A stretch of 64,000 bases of DNA from Oceanicola sp. D3 (GTDB lineage: Bacteria > Pseudomonadota > Alphaproteobacteria > Rhodobacterales > Rhodobacteraceae): assembly GCF_006351965.1 (NCBI RefSeq), contig NZ_CP040932.1, positions 3,658,001 to 3,722,000 of the forward strand. The letters run 5' to 3'. Shown in pieces: positions 50,448 through 61,859 of the stretch. The number at the start of each line of letters is the position of its first letter. Position 1 is the first letter of the stretch. Position numbers and translations under genes: made by a program. The notes beneath the pieces were generated by a model. The model had not been told where the DNA came from. It ran no database searches and saw only the letters and a list, made by a program, of their open reading frames with translations.

Positions 50448-51502
50448 GCCGCACGGGCGGCAAACCCGCGCTCCAGCGCAATCAGCCGCTCCTTGCGCCA
50501 AAGCCCGCCGCCATAGCCGGTGAGGTTGCCATCCGCCCCGATCACCCGGTGGCAGGGGATCACCAGTGCAATCTGGTTGGCGCCGTTGGCCCGCGCCACC
50601 GCTCGCACCGCTTGCGGCTTGCCAATGGCCTGCGCCACTTCGCTATAGCTGCGCGTCTCGCCTGCCGGTATCTCCTGTAATGCGGCCCAAACGGCGCGCG
50701 TGAACTCCGAGCCATGCAGCGCCAGCGGCGTGCCAAAGCGTGCGCTCTCCCCGGCAAAGAACCGGCCCAGCTCGGCGGCAACCTGATCGGTCGGCGCGGG
50801 CCGCCCAAAGCCCAGCGAGCCCTTCACCGCCGCATGAAGCCTTTGCAACTCGCGCGGCAGAGCCTTGCGGCCCACGAATTCCAACAGATGCAGCGCCCGG
50901 GCATCGCTGACAGCCACCATCGGGCCAAGGGCCGTGTCGATCCAGTCGGCCATCAGCAGCGGGCGCTTTTCAAAAGCACCCGGCGCAATGCCCAGCATGC
51001 GCCCGAAGGCCGAGCGGAAGGCCGAGGCGCTTTCAAACCCCGCATCAAGCTGCGCCTCGATCACCTTGCCGCCCTCTCCCAGCACCTCCAGCCCTGCGAG
51101 CAGCCGCCGCTGCCGCGCCATCTCCAGAAAGGTGGCGCCGAAGGCCCGCTTGAAGGCGCGGCGCACGGTAGAAGGGTCATACCCCTCCGCCGCCACATCC
51201 GCCTCGCTCCAGCGCCGCGCCGGATCGGCGGCCAAGGCCTCCAGCAGCGCGGTGACTGTGGAATCATCGGTGAGCGCGTCGAGCGGCTTGCACCGCTTGC
51301 AGGCCCGAAAGCCCGCCTCGATGCAGGCCTGCGCCGTTTCCCTGAATTCGCAATTCTCCCGCAGCGGCTTGCGCGCCGGGCAGGTCAGCCGGCAGAAAAT
51401 CCCGGTTGAGCGCACGCACACCAGCGCCCGCCCCTCATAGCTGGCATCCCGCGCCATCAGCGCGGCATAGAGCGTGTCATCATCTGGCAATCGAAACAGC
51501 AT
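50444..51502 (-). CDS. ada: Ada: bifunctional methyl-DNA sensor/activator and O6-methylguanine-DNA methyltransferase
   Basis: A 352-residue protein with all Ada parts. The N-terminal zinc domain has C37, C41, C68 and C71 (STGIFCRLTCPARKP, FRACKRCKP), where C37 matches E. coli C38, the phosphotriester acceptor. Then an AraC-type HTH (TFLEMARQRRLLAGLEVLGE, ESASAFRSAFGRMLG), an RNase H-like spacer, and the methyltransferase domain with LVIPCHRVIGADGNLTGYGG, acceptor C317. It therefore can repair and activate its own regulon. Divergent from cydA; ycaQ and the UDG-family gene are other repair genes in the window. Confidence 0.96.
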   Translation of the reverse strand: MLFRLPDDDTLYAALMARDASYEGRALVCVRSTGIFCRLTCPARKPLRENCEFRETAQACIEAGFRACKRCKPLDALTDDSTVTALLEALAADPARRWSEADVAAEGYDPSTVRRAFKRAFGATFLEMARQRRLLAGLEVLGEGGKVIEAQLDAGFESASAFRSAFGRMLGIAPGAFEKRPLLMADWIDTALGPMVAVSDARALHLLEFVGRKALPRELQRLHAAVKGSLGFGRPAPTDQVAAELGRFFAGESARFGTPLALHGSEFTRAVWAALQEIPAGETRSYSEVAQAIGKPQAVRAVARANGANQIALVIPCHRVIGADGNLTGYGGGLWRKERLIALERGFAARAA

Positions 51503-51635
51503 GGCCCCAGCCTAGCCCGCCGCCCTGCCCCGCGCAGCCGGAAATCGGGCGCCTATTTTCGCCCTGCGGCAAAGCGGCACCCCGACTCGACGCGCTTCGC
51601 CTTGGTGCTACCTCCTGCGCAACCTGAAACAGCCA

Positions 51636-53072
51636 ATGCCGAGATCCATGTTCGAAGCCTTTGATGCCGTTTTCCTCGCCCGCCTGCAGTTTGCCTTCAC
51701 GGTTTCATTCCACTTCCTGTTCCCAGCCTTCACCATCGGGCTGGCCTCCTACCTCGCCGTGCTCAACGCGCTTTGGCTCTGGACCAAGGAAGAACGCTTC
51801 CTTGCGCTGTTTCGCTACTGGGTGAAGATCTTCGCGCTGGCCTTCGCCATGGGCGTCGTCTCCGGCATCGTGATGTCTTACCAGTTCGGCACCAACTGGT
51901 CGGTTTTCTCCGACAAGGCCGGCCCGGTGATCGGTGCGCCGATGGCCTACGAGGTGCTCTCGGCCTTCTTCCTTGAAGCGGGCTTCCTCGGGATCATGCT
52001 CTTCGGGCGGGATCGTGTGGGGCCGGGGCTGCACATGGCCGCCACCGCAATGGTCGCCGTGGGCACCTTCATCTCGGCCTTCTGGATCCTCTCAGTGAAC
52101 TCGTGGATGCACACCCCCGCGGGCTTTGAGATTGACCCGGAAACAGGCCAATTCCTGCCCACCGATTTCTGGCAGGTCATCTTCAACCCCTCCTTCCCCT
52201 ACCGGCTGGCTCATACCGTCACCGCCGCCTACCTCACCACCGCTTTCATCGTCGGCGGCGTCGGCGCGTGGCACCTGCTGCGCCACCGCCGCAGGGGCGA
52301 AATCTCGACCCCCGCCAACCGCACCATGTTCTCCATGGCGATGTGGATGGCCGCGATCGTCGCCCCGGTGCAGATTTTCCTCGGAGACCTGCACGGGCTG
52401 AACACGCTGGAGCACCAGCCGGTGAAAGTCATGGCGATGGAGGGCCACTATGAAAGCCACCCCGACGGCGCGCCGCTCTACCTCTTCGGGGTGCCCAATG
52501 ACGAGACGCAAACGCTCGACTACGCGGTGGGCATCCCCAAACTGTCGTCGCTGATCCTCAAGCACGATCTGAACGCCCCGCTCGACGGGTTGGATACCGT
52601 GCCGGATGAAGATCAGCCGCCGGTGGCCATTGTCTTCTGGGCCTTCCGCATCATGGTGGCCATTGGCTTTGCCATGCTCGGCCTTGGCCTCTGGTCGCTC
52701 TTCGCGCGCGCCCGTGGCCGCCTGTTCGACTGGCCCATGCTGCACCGCGCCGCCGTGCTGCTCGGCCCCTCCGGCCTTGTCGCCGTGCTCGCGGGCTGGG
52801 TCACCACCGAGGTCGGCCGCCAGCCCTTCACGGTGTATGGCCTGCTGCGCACCGCTGACAGCGCCGCCCCGCTCGATGCGCCCGCCGTGGGGGCCTCTCT
52901 GCTGGCCTTCTTCGTGGTCTACATGGCCGTCTTCGGCGCAGGCACATGGTATATCCTGCGCCTCATGAGCCACCCGCCCGCCACCGGCGAGCCTCGCCTC
53001 AAGGATGTGGCCACCGGCCCCGTCCGCGCGGCGGGGCGCTCCCCTGTTTCCGACGCCCCGAAGGAGGAATGA
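51636..53072 (+). CDS. cydA: Cytochrome bd-type quinol oxidase subunit I (short Q-loop, CioA type)
   Basis: A 478-residue polytopic quinol oxidase subunit. The haem b595/d-side axial His is in FAFTVSFHFLFPAFTIG, the haem b558 His in SFPYRLAHTVTAAYLTT, with the conserved GRQPFTVYGLLRTADS. The Q-loop after the GLNTLEHQPVKVMAMEGHYE block is short, as in cyanide-insensitive (CIO) oxidases rather than E. coli CydA. It reduces O2 to water without pumping. The start is ATG 51636, but ATG 51648 (MFEAFDAVF) is equally plausible. First gene of cydA-cydB-miniprotein. Confidence 0.94.
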   Translation: MPRSMFEAFDAVFLARLQFAFTVSFHFLFPAFTIGLASYLAVLNALWLWTKEERFLALFRYWVKIFALAFAMGVVSGIVMSYQFGTNWSVFSDKAGPVIGAPMAYEVLSAFFLEAGFLGIMLFGRDRVGPGLHMAATAMVAVGTFISAFWILSVNSWMHTPAGFEIDPETGQFLPTDFWQVIFNPSFPYRLAHTVTAAYLTTAFIVGGVGAWHLLRHRRRGEISTPANRTMFSMAMWMAAIVAPVQIFLGDLHGLNTLEHQPVKVMAMEGHYESHPDGAPLYLFGVPNDETQTLDYAVGIPKLSSLILKHDLNAPLDGLDTVPDEDQPPVAIVFWAFRIMVAIGFAMLGLGLWSLFARARGRLFDWPMLHRAAVLLGPSGLVAVLAGWVTTEVGRQPFTVYGLLRTADSAAPLDAPAVGASLLAFFVVYMAVFGAGTWYILRLMSHPPATGEPRLKDVATGPVRAAGRSPVSDAPKEE

Positions 53073-53075
53073 CCC

Positions 53076-54107
53076 ATGCCCCTTGCTGAAGGTATTTCCT
53101 TTGATCTCACCGTCATCTGGGCCTTCATCATCGCCTTCGCGGTGCTGGTCTACGTTGTGCTCGACGGGTTCGACCTTGGGCTCGGCATGCTCTTTGCGCT
53201 CGAACCCCGCCGCAAGGATCGGGACGTGATGATGAACACCGTCGCCCCTGTCTGGGATGGCAATGAAACATGGCTGGTGATGGGCGGCGGCGGCCTCTTC
53301 GCGGCCTTCCCGCTGGCCTACGCGCTGATCCTTCCCGCGGTCTACGCCCCGCTTATCGCCATGCTTCTGGCGTTGGTCTTTCGCGGTGTTGCCTTCGAGT
53401 TTCGCTGGCGCACCGAGCGCTGGAAACCGCTGTGGGATGCCGCCTTCATCGGCGGTTCGGGCCTTGCCGCGCTGACCCAGGGCATCACCCTCGGCGCGAT
53501 CCTGCAAGGCATCGAGATCGACAAAGCCGCCCGCGTCTACGCCGGTGGCTGGTGGGATTGGCTCACCCCCTTCACGCTCGCCGTCGGCGTTGCGGTAATG
53601 GTCGGCTACATGCTGCTGGGTGCCTGCTGGCTGGTACTAAAAACCACCGGCGAGCTGCAAAACCGGATGCGCCGCTGGGCGCTGCTTTTCGCCCCGCTCA
53701 CCGTTGGCTTCATCGCATTGGTCAGCCTGTGGACGCCCTTCCTGCAAGAGGGCTACTACGCCCGCTGGTTCACCGGATGGGGATGGGGGCTTGCTGCCGT
53801 TGTCGGCGCGTTCACCGCCGCCGCCTTCGTCTTTCTGATGATCCGGCTGCGCATGGCCTCTGCCGAGCTTTCACCCTTCATCCTTGCGCTTGTGCTCTTC
53901 ACGCTCTGCTTTGGCGGCCTTGGCGTGTCGATGTTCCCCTACATCGTGCCCACCGAGGTGACGATCTGGGAGGCCGCCGCGCCGGAAAACTCGCAAATCT
54001 TCATGCTCATCGGCGCGGGCATCCTGATCCCGGTGATCCTCGCCTACACCGCCTTCGCCTATTGGGTCTTCCGCGGCAAGATCGACGCGGATTCGGGCTA
54101 CCACTGA
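53076..54107 (+). CDS. cydB: Cytochrome bd-type quinol oxidase subunit II
   Basis: A 343-residue subunit with eight TM segments, opening DLTVIWAFIIAFAVLVYVVL and continuing DGFDLGLGMLFALEP, PVWDGNETWLVMGGGGLFAA and RGVAFEFRWRTERWKPLWD, all canonical CydB/CioB. GLGVSMFPYIVPTEVTIWEA lies near the C-terminus. AAGGAGGA precedes the ATG, only 3 bp after the cydA stop. The stop overlaps the ATG of the 31-residue mini-protein. Confidence 0.95.
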   Translation: MPLAEGISFDLTVIWAFIIAFAVLVYVVLDGFDLGLGMLFALEPRRKDRDVMMNTVAPVWDGNETWLVMGGGGLFAAFPLAYALILPAVYAPLIAMLLALVFRGVAFEFRWRTERWKPLWDAAFIGGSGLAALTQGITLGAILQGIEIDKAARVYAGGWWDWLTPFTLAVGVAVMVGYMLLGACWLVLKTTGELQNRMRRWALLFAPLTVGFIALVSLWTPFLQEGYYARWFTGWGWGLAAVVGAFTAAAFVFLMIRLRMASAELSPFILALVLFTLCFGGLGVSMFPYIVPTEVTIWEAAAPENSQIFMLIGAGILIPVILAYTAFAYWVFRGKIDADSGYH

Positions 54108-54202
54108 TGCGCCGCGTAGCTTGGTTCATCGCGCTTTATGGCGGCTCGCTGCTGGTACTCGGCCTCGTGGCCCTTGCCATCCGGGCCGCGCTCGGTCTCT
54201 GA
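54107..54202 (+). CDS. DUF2474-like single-TM mini-protein of the bd oxidase
   Basis: A 31-residue protein of one hydrophobic helix (WFIALYGGSLLVLGLVALAI) with basic flanks (MRRVAW, RAAL). ATG 54107 overlaps the cydB stop (TGATG), so it is translated with the oxidase. Small single-TM subunits such as CydX, CydS and DUF2474 proteins follow bd-oxidase genes and stabilise them (established for CydX); DUF2474 fits the size and position. Assigned from position and hydropathy. Confidence 0.72.
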   Translation: MRRVAWFIALYGGSLLVLGLVALAIRAALGL

Positions 54203-54210
54203 TCGGGGGC

Positions 54211-54651
54211 ATGAAAACGCCGCCCGGCACCCGCGCCGACTATTTTGCCCATGCCAGTCACGACACCCGCTGGAAGGACATGGACCCTTACGGCCACCTC
54301 AACAACGTGGCCTATTACGAGCTGTTCGATACGGCCGTGAACGCCTGGCTCATCCACGCCGGCCTGCTCGACCATCTGAATGGCGACCAGATCGGCGTGA
54401 TGGTCGAAAGCGGCTGCCGCTTCCACGCCGAAATCCGCTTTCCTGATCCGGTCACCTCTGCCTTTCGCGTCGCCCACATCGGCACCTCCTCCGTGCGCTA
54501 CGAAATCGCCCTTTTCCCCGGCGACAGCGATATTGCCGCCGCCGAAGGCTTCTTCACCCACGTCTACGTTGACGCGGCCACCCGCCGCCCCAAACCGCTG
54601 CCAGACAGCCTGCGCAACGCCCTCACCGCGCTACGCCCCGCGCAGATGTGA
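54211..54651 (+). CDS. Acyl-CoA thioesterase (4HBT hot-dog fold)
   Basis: A 146-residue hot-dog protein with the catalytic segment KDMDPYGHLNNVAYYELFDT (Asp general base before YGHxNN), then MVESGCRFHAEIRFPDPVTS and FFTHVYVDAATRRPKPLPDS. The 4HBT-type pattern fits YbgC/4-hydroxybenzoyl-CoA-thioesterase-like enzymes. The start is MKTPPGTRADY (54211), 8 bp after the mini-protein stop. It may be co-transcribed with cydAB, which would be incidental. Substrate unknown. Confidence 0.9.
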   Translation: MKTPPGTRADYFAHASHDTRWKDMDPYGHLNNVAYYELFDTAVNAWLIHAGLLDHLNGDQIGVMVESGCRFHAEIRFPDPVTSAFRVAHIGTSSVRYEIALFPGDSDIAAAEGFFTHVYVDAATRRPKPLPDSLRNALTALRPAQM

Positions 54652-54728
54652 GGCGCGGGCCGAAACCCTGACGACCGCGACGCCTCCACCGAGGCCCTGC
54701 TCGCCGTTCTGACCAGATAAAAAGCAAC

Positions 54729-54777
54729 GCACGACCCGTAGGGTGGGCAATCTGCCCACCATCCCTACCGGTCGTGC
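54729..54777 (+). repeat. Family A palindrome, copy 3, within a larger hairpin
   Basis: The core at 54738-54760 has the same GGTGGGCA-ATC-TGCCCACC arms as the copies at 42704 and 56064. It is nested in further complementary arms, GTAGGG/CCCTAC and GCACGACC (54729-54736) / GGTCGTGC (54770-54777), giving a nearly continuous stem-loop of 49 nt. It lies between the thioesterase and YcaQ genes, both plus strand. No gene is seen in 54652-54895. Confidence 0.8.
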
Positions 54778-54895
54778 ATCCCCCGCCCATCCAAGATCAA
54801 CGGCGAAGCCTTCTCGACCCGCCGCTCCCGCGTCGCCCCCCAAAATGTCAGCAACCGGATTGCAAACCCCGCGCGCCCGGCCCAATCCTGCCGCA

Positions 54896-56062
54896 ATGAC
54901 CGCGCTCACCATCTCCAATGCTCAGGCCCGCGCCCTCTGGCTTTCAGCCCACGGCCTTGCCACGCCGCCCACCGGCAAGCTCGACGCGCCCGGCATCATC
55001 CACGATCTCGGCTTCGTCCAGCTCGACTCGATCCAGATCGTCAGCCGGGCCCATCACCACATCATGTGGTCGCGCAACGCCAACTACCGTGAACCGATGA
55101 TGGACAAGTTGCTCGGCAAGCAGCAAGCCGTCTTCGAGCATTTCACCCACGATGCCTCCGTTCTTCCGATGGAGTTCCTGCCCATGTGGCGCCGCCAGTT
55201 TGCCCGGATGCGCGAAAAGATCTCCCGCTCCGGCTGGTGGGGCAAGATCGACCCCGATCTGCTCTCCTCCGTCAAGGCACGGGTGGCCGAAGAAGGCCCG
55301 CTTTGCACCCGCGATTTCGAGCACACCCACGAGGGGCCCAAGGAGATGTGGCAACGCCCGCCGCACAAACGCGCGCTGGATTTTCTGTGGTTTTCCGGTG
55401 AGTTGGCCACCTGTCACCGCAAGAGCTTCACCAAGCATTACGATCTCGCCGAGCGCGTCTTTCCCGCCGATCTGCGCGAGCAGGAGGTGCCCGATGCCGA
55501 GCAGATCGACTGGCTCTCCCGCGCCGCCCTGCACCGTATCGGCTTCGGCACGCCCGGCGAAATTCGCAAGTTCTGGGATGCCACCACCGTCGCCGAAACC
55601 GCCCGCTGGGCCGAGGCCGCGCCCGACCTTGTGCCCGTCGAGGTGGAAACCACCAACAAGACCCGGATCAAAGCGCTGGCCTGCCCCGACATTGAGGCCC
55701 GGCTGGAGGCGCTCACCGCCCCCACCTCACGCCTTCGCATCCTCAACCCGTTTGACCCGGCGATCCGCGACCGCGCCCGCCTCAAACGCCTCTTCGGCTT
55801 CGACTACACCGTCGAAATGTTCGTCCCCGCCGCCAAGCGGCAATGGGGTTACTACGTGTTTCCACTGCTCGAAGGGTCGCGCTTCATTGGCCGGCTGGAA
55901 GCCAAGGCCGACCGCAAGGCGGGCACGCTCACCGTGATGAACCGCTGGTCAGAACCGGGCGTGCGCCCCTCCAAGGCCCGCGAAGACAAGCTCGCTGCCG
56001 AGCTGACACGGCTTTGCCGCCTTGCGGGGCTCGACAGCGTTATCTGGGCCTGCGACCGCTAA
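54896..56062 (+). CDS. ycaQ: YcaQ-family (AlkZ-like) DNA glycosylase
   Basis: A 388-residue HTH_42 winged-helix protein. After ISNAQARALWLSAHGLA it has the catalytic QxD in LGFVQLDSIQIVSRAHHHIM, WSRNANYREPMMDKLLGKQQ and the C-terminal SRLRILNPFDPAIRDRARLK followed by KRLFGFDYTVEMFVPAAKRQ. The Q-x-D form (rather than Q-x-Q) marks the YcaQ/AlkX branch, which unhooks interstrand DNA cross-links (established for E. coli YcaQ). The start at MTALTISNAQ was chosen as the first residue of the family domain. Convergent with gyrB. Confidence 0.92.
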   Translation: MTALTISNAQARALWLSAHGLATPPTGKLDAPGIIHDLGFVQLDSIQIVSRAHHHIMWSRNANYREPMMDKLLGKQQAVFEHFTHDASVLPMEFLPMWRRQFARMREKISRSGWWGKIDPDLLSSVKARVAEEGPLCTRDFEHTHEGPKEMWQRPPHKRALDFLWFSGELATCHRKSFTKHYDLAERVFPADLREQEVPDAEQIDWLSRAALHRIGFGTPGEIRKFWDATTVAETARWAEAAPDLVPVEVETTNKTRIKALACPDIEARLEALTAPTSRLRILNPFDPAIRDRARLKRLFGFDYTVEMFVPAAKRQWGYYVFPLLEGSRFIGRLEAKADRKAGTLTVMNRWSEPGVRPSKAREDKLAAELTRLCRLAGLDSVIWACDR

Positions 56063-56063
56063 T

Positions 56064-56086
56064 GTAGGGTGGGCAATCTGCCCACC
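56064..56086 (+). repeat. Dispersed intergenic palindrome, family A, copy 4
   Basis: GTAGG then GGTGGGCA-ATC-TGCCCACC fills almost the whole 28-bp gap between convergent ycaQ and gyrB, where it is the only candidate terminator for both genes. Confidence 0.8.
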
Positions 56087-56090
56087 TTCC

Positions 56091-58592
<2,502 letters not shown>

Positions 58593-61500
58593 TCAGGGGC
58601 TTTCCGCTGGCGCTGTATCTGCCTGATTTTCCTTGGCGATTTCGGCGATCCGGTCGCGGGTGACGGCAAGGTATTCTGCCTGCTCCGCAGAGAGCCAGCC
58701 CCGCGCCTCCATCCGCGCCAAAACCTCCAGCGCGCGCGCCATATTCTCAGCCGGCTCCACCCCCAAATCCGCGAGGTGATAGTAGCTGACATAGAGCCCC
58801 CAAGTGACGCCGCGATCAGCCTTCAGCGTCTCCAACAGCTTCAGCCGCATGTCCCGCGCCGCCTCATGTTCGGCAATCGCCTCCGCCGTGCGCCCCTGCA
58901 CGGCCAGCGCAGTGCCAAGCTGCTCATGGCTCACCGAGAGCAGCCAGCCGCGGCGCGTGTCTTGCGAATGGTTCACCATCAACTTCTGGCGCAGTTCCAG
59001 CGCGATCCGGTGCCATGCCTCGGCGTTTTCGGCGCTGCCATAGCCAAGCTCCAGCTGCCCCAGCGACTCCGCAGCCTCGGCGGCGTAGATCCTCGGTTCC
59101 GCCCGCTCCATCCGCGCAGCGGCTGAGGTCAGCCAATCATAGGCATCACGCATGGTGCCGTCGGCTTCCACCACCTCACCCAACGCAACCTCCGTCTGCC
59201 CGAGCCGCAGCATCGCAAGCCCGGCCTGCAGGGCGGTTTCCGGGTCTTCCGCGTCCTGCATCAGCAGCCAGATGCTGGTCAGCACGATGTAGGAGCGGGT
59301 CAGGTGCAACTGCTTCAGCTCCGCCTCGCTCGTGGCGCCAAGTTGTTGGGACTCGATTTGCAGGTTGATCTCAAGGTTCAGATCCCGCCAACGACGGTTT
59401 TCACCCTTCATGTTCATCAGGATCCTGGCAAAGCCTCGCGCTTCGATCAGCCCCTCCAGTGCCGCCTCCCGGTCTCCCGCCCGCGCGGCGCGGTGGGCGA
59501 TATACCGTTCCAGAACGATGCCGTCATAAATCCAGCCCGCGTGGGTCCGGTTGGCCTCGCGCAGTGCTTCCATCTGCCCACGGGCCCGCTCCAGCGCAGC
59601 CTTCGCCTCGGCATCCCGCCCTAGAAACGAAAGCGCCCGCCCCAGCGCAAATTCCGCCTCGAACACCGCATGCCCGATGGCCGTGTCCCCCGGCGCCGCC
59701 GCCAGCATCGGGCGCAACAGGTCCAGCGCCTCCCGCGCCTTCGCTTCGGCCTCTTCGCGCTCCATCATCCGGGTCAGCGCCATGGATTGCCCGATCAGCG
59801 TGCCACTCAAAGCGTGGCGCAGCGCCGCGCGTTGCGGGTCTTGCTCGAACATCTTGACCAAGAACTCTTCGGCCTTCGCAAAATACTGAAGCGCTGGCTC
59901 AACATCGCCGGTCTCCAGCAGAGCGCGCCCCACCTTCATCGCCGTGCGCCCGATCGCGAGGCCATCGCGTTTGCCCGATTCACGCGCCGTCGCGCCATAA
60001 ATCTCCAGCCCCTCCCAGTAGCTGTCAAAGGCCTTCTCCGCCTCGCCCATGCCAATCTGGGCATCGCCGCGCCGCTCATTGGCCTCCGCAAGCCTCAGCT
60101 GCACCGCCGCATCCTCCGGGCGGGCCTCGGCGTGGGGCCGCATCCGAGCGGCGGCATCCTCAAAGTCCTTCAGCGCGGCCTCGTGGTCTCCCAGCAAGAT
60201 CCCGAGGTCGCCGATTAGCATCTCGACCTCCCAGATATCCAGATCGTGCTGCAGGGCCGCCCCCTGCCCCTCGCCCTTGCGCAGCACCCTCACAGCCTGG
60301 ACCGCCGCCTCGCGCACAGCCTCGGTATCGCCCACCACCTTCTGCGCTTTGGCAATGCCCACAAAGGCAAGGTAAAGGCGGCGGCGCATGGCAACGTCAT
60401 CCTGCGCCTGCAAAAACTCCGCGCCCGCCAGATCGCGCATGCCTTGATAGGCCCCCAACGCGGCGGCATGGTCGCCCAGTAGGGTGAAAATCTCCGCCGC
60501 CTCCTGAAACAGCTCGATCCGTGCAATCCGCGCCTCCTCGGGCGGGCTCAGCGCGGCTAGCTCCTCGTGTATCACACCCGCCTGCTCCAGCACCTCCAGC
60601 GCCAGCGCATAATCCAGCCGGGTGCGGGCCACACCGGCCTTGAGCCGCAGCGTCTCTGCCTCAGACATCCGCCGCGCCACGAGGTTTTCCATCAGCGCAT
60701 CGCCCGAGGCCCTGTCGAGCGCAACGGCCTCGTCGAGCGCGCCCAATGCGCCGGTAAAATCGCCCAGTTCCAGCCGCATCTCGGCCGCCCGGCGCATCTC
60801 GGCCACCTCGCCATCCTGCGCCGAAAGCTGCCGCAACTGCGCCCGCGTCGCCACGAAGGCCGCCGCCGCCTCGGCCAGCTTCGCGCTGCGTTCACTTGGC
60901 GACGCATCAGAAAGATCATTGGCCAGAAGCGCCCCGAAGATCGGCGCCAGCGGCACTTCGGCATCGCTGGCAACCCGCTCCACCTCGGCGCGCACATCCG
61001 GCGTCAGCTCGGCCATCGCCAGCAGCAGCCGCTCCCGCTCGGGCAGCGCGTCATCCTGACCGGCAGCAAAGAACAGCCGCGGCAGGGCGCTTTCCACGTA
61101 GGGCAGCTGCGCCCCGCGCGTGCGGTCATAAACCTCCTGCTGCACCAGCGTCAGCACCGAGCGCACCTCCAGCCCCGGCGCTGCAAGATGCCGCGCCAGC
61201 GCAGCGGCGAAGGGCGAGTTTTCGCCCTCACCATCCAGCGCCACAGCCCCCGGCGCGGTGGAAAAGCCGATCAGCGTCCCCTCGCCACGCGGCACGGCGG
61301 CAAATCCCGGCGTCTCCCCTGCCTGCAAAGCAATCGCCGCGCGCCCCTCATCCGCGCCCTCAAATGGGTCCACCCGGCACGCGTCCACCAACAGCACCGC
61401 GACCGGCGCAATCTTCGCCACCCGCTCGCGGATCTCGGCAAGGCTCAGCGAACTTTCCATCAGGCTCTCGATCGACGACCCGTCGCCATCCACCGGCAGC

Positions 61501-61811
61501 AGCCGGTTGTCGCCCCCCACCTCGAAGCCATGCCCAGCGAAGTAGACCACCGCCACATCGGCGCCCTCACCGTCATACTCAAGGTCTTCCAGCGCCCGCT
61601 CCATCCGCCTCTTGTCGCGGTCGCGCTCATAGACCACGTCAAAGCCCAGGGCCTCCAACGCCGCGCCCACTGTATCGGCATCGTTCGCCGCGTTTTTCAG
61701 CGGGCGCATGTCCTCGTAGCGATCATTGCCGATCACCAGCGCCACCCGCTTTTCGGCGAGCGCGGGAAGGGCAGTGACGCACAGAAGGAAGATCACGAAC
61801 AAGCGGCGCAT
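58593..61811 (-). CDS. Secreted caspase-like (peptidase C14) protease with long TPR region
   Basis: A 1072-residue exported protein: signal MRRLFVIFLLCVTALPALA, then a caspase-fold domain to about residue 260 (EKRVALVIGNDRYEDM, dyad His94 in VVYFAGHGFEVGGDN and Cys145 in VLLVDACRVDPFEG), then some 750 residues of helical tetratricopeptide-type repeats (for example LGDFTGALGALDEAVALDRA, GDVEPALQYFAKAEEFLVKM, AEAIAEHEAARDMRLKLLET). The architecture is of bacterial metacaspase/CHAT-like regulators. Catalytic dyad intact, so probably active, likely periplasmic because of the signal. Between gyrB (84 bp) and the LysE gene (48 bp), all on the minus strand; function not known. Confidence 0.88.
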   Translation of the reverse strand: MRRLFVIFLLCVTALPALAEKRVALVIGNDRYEDMRPLKNAANDADTVGAALEALGFDVVYERDRDKRRMERALEDLEYDGEGADVAVVYFAGHGFEVGGDNRLLPVDGDGSSIESLMESSLSLAEIRERVAKIAPVAVLLVDACRVDPFEGADEGRAAIALQAGETPGFAAVPRGEGTLIGFSTAPGAVALDGEGENSPFAAALARHLAAPGLEVRSVLTLVQQEVYDRTRGAQLPYVESALPRLFFAAGQDDALPERERLLLAMAELTPDVRAEVERVASDAEVPLAPIFGALLANDLSDASPSERSAKLAEAAAAFVATRAQLRQLSAQDGEVAEMRRAAEMRLELGDFTGALGALDEAVALDRASGDALMENLVARRMSEAETLRLKAGVARTRLDYALALEVLEQAGVIHEELAALSPPEEARIARIELFQEAAEIFTLLGDHAAALGAYQGMRDLAGAEFLQAQDDVAMRRRLYLAFVGIAKAQKVVGDTEAVREAAVQAVRVLRKGEGQGAALQHDLDIWEVEMLIGDLGILLGDHEAALKDFEDAAARMRPHAEARPEDAAVQLRLAEANERRGDAQIGMGEAEKAFDSYWEGLEIYGATARESGKRDGLAIGRTAMKVGRALLETGDVEPALQYFAKAEEFLVKMFEQDPQRAALRHALSGTLIGQSMALTRMMEREEAEAKAREALDLLRPMLAAAPGDTAIGHAVFEAEFALGRALSFLGRDAEAKAALERARGQMEALREANRTHAGWIYDGIVLERYIAHRAARAGDREAALEGLIEARGFARILMNMKGENRRWRDLNLEINLQIESQQLGATSEAELKQLHLTRSYIVLTSIWLLMQDAEDPETALQAGLAMLRLGQTEVALGEVVEADGTMRDAYDWLTSAAARMERAEPRIYAAEAAESLGQLELGYGSAENAEAWHRIALELRQKLMVNHSQDTRRGWLLSVSHEQLGTALAVQGRTAEAIAEHEAARDMRLKLLETLKADRGVTWGLYVSYYHLADLGVEPAENMARALEVLARMEARGWLSAEQAEYLAVTRDRIAEIAKENQADTAPAESP

Positions 61812-61859
61812 GATCGGCAGGATACCCGGCCTCCGCCCAAGCGCCAGTGACGTTTTCCG

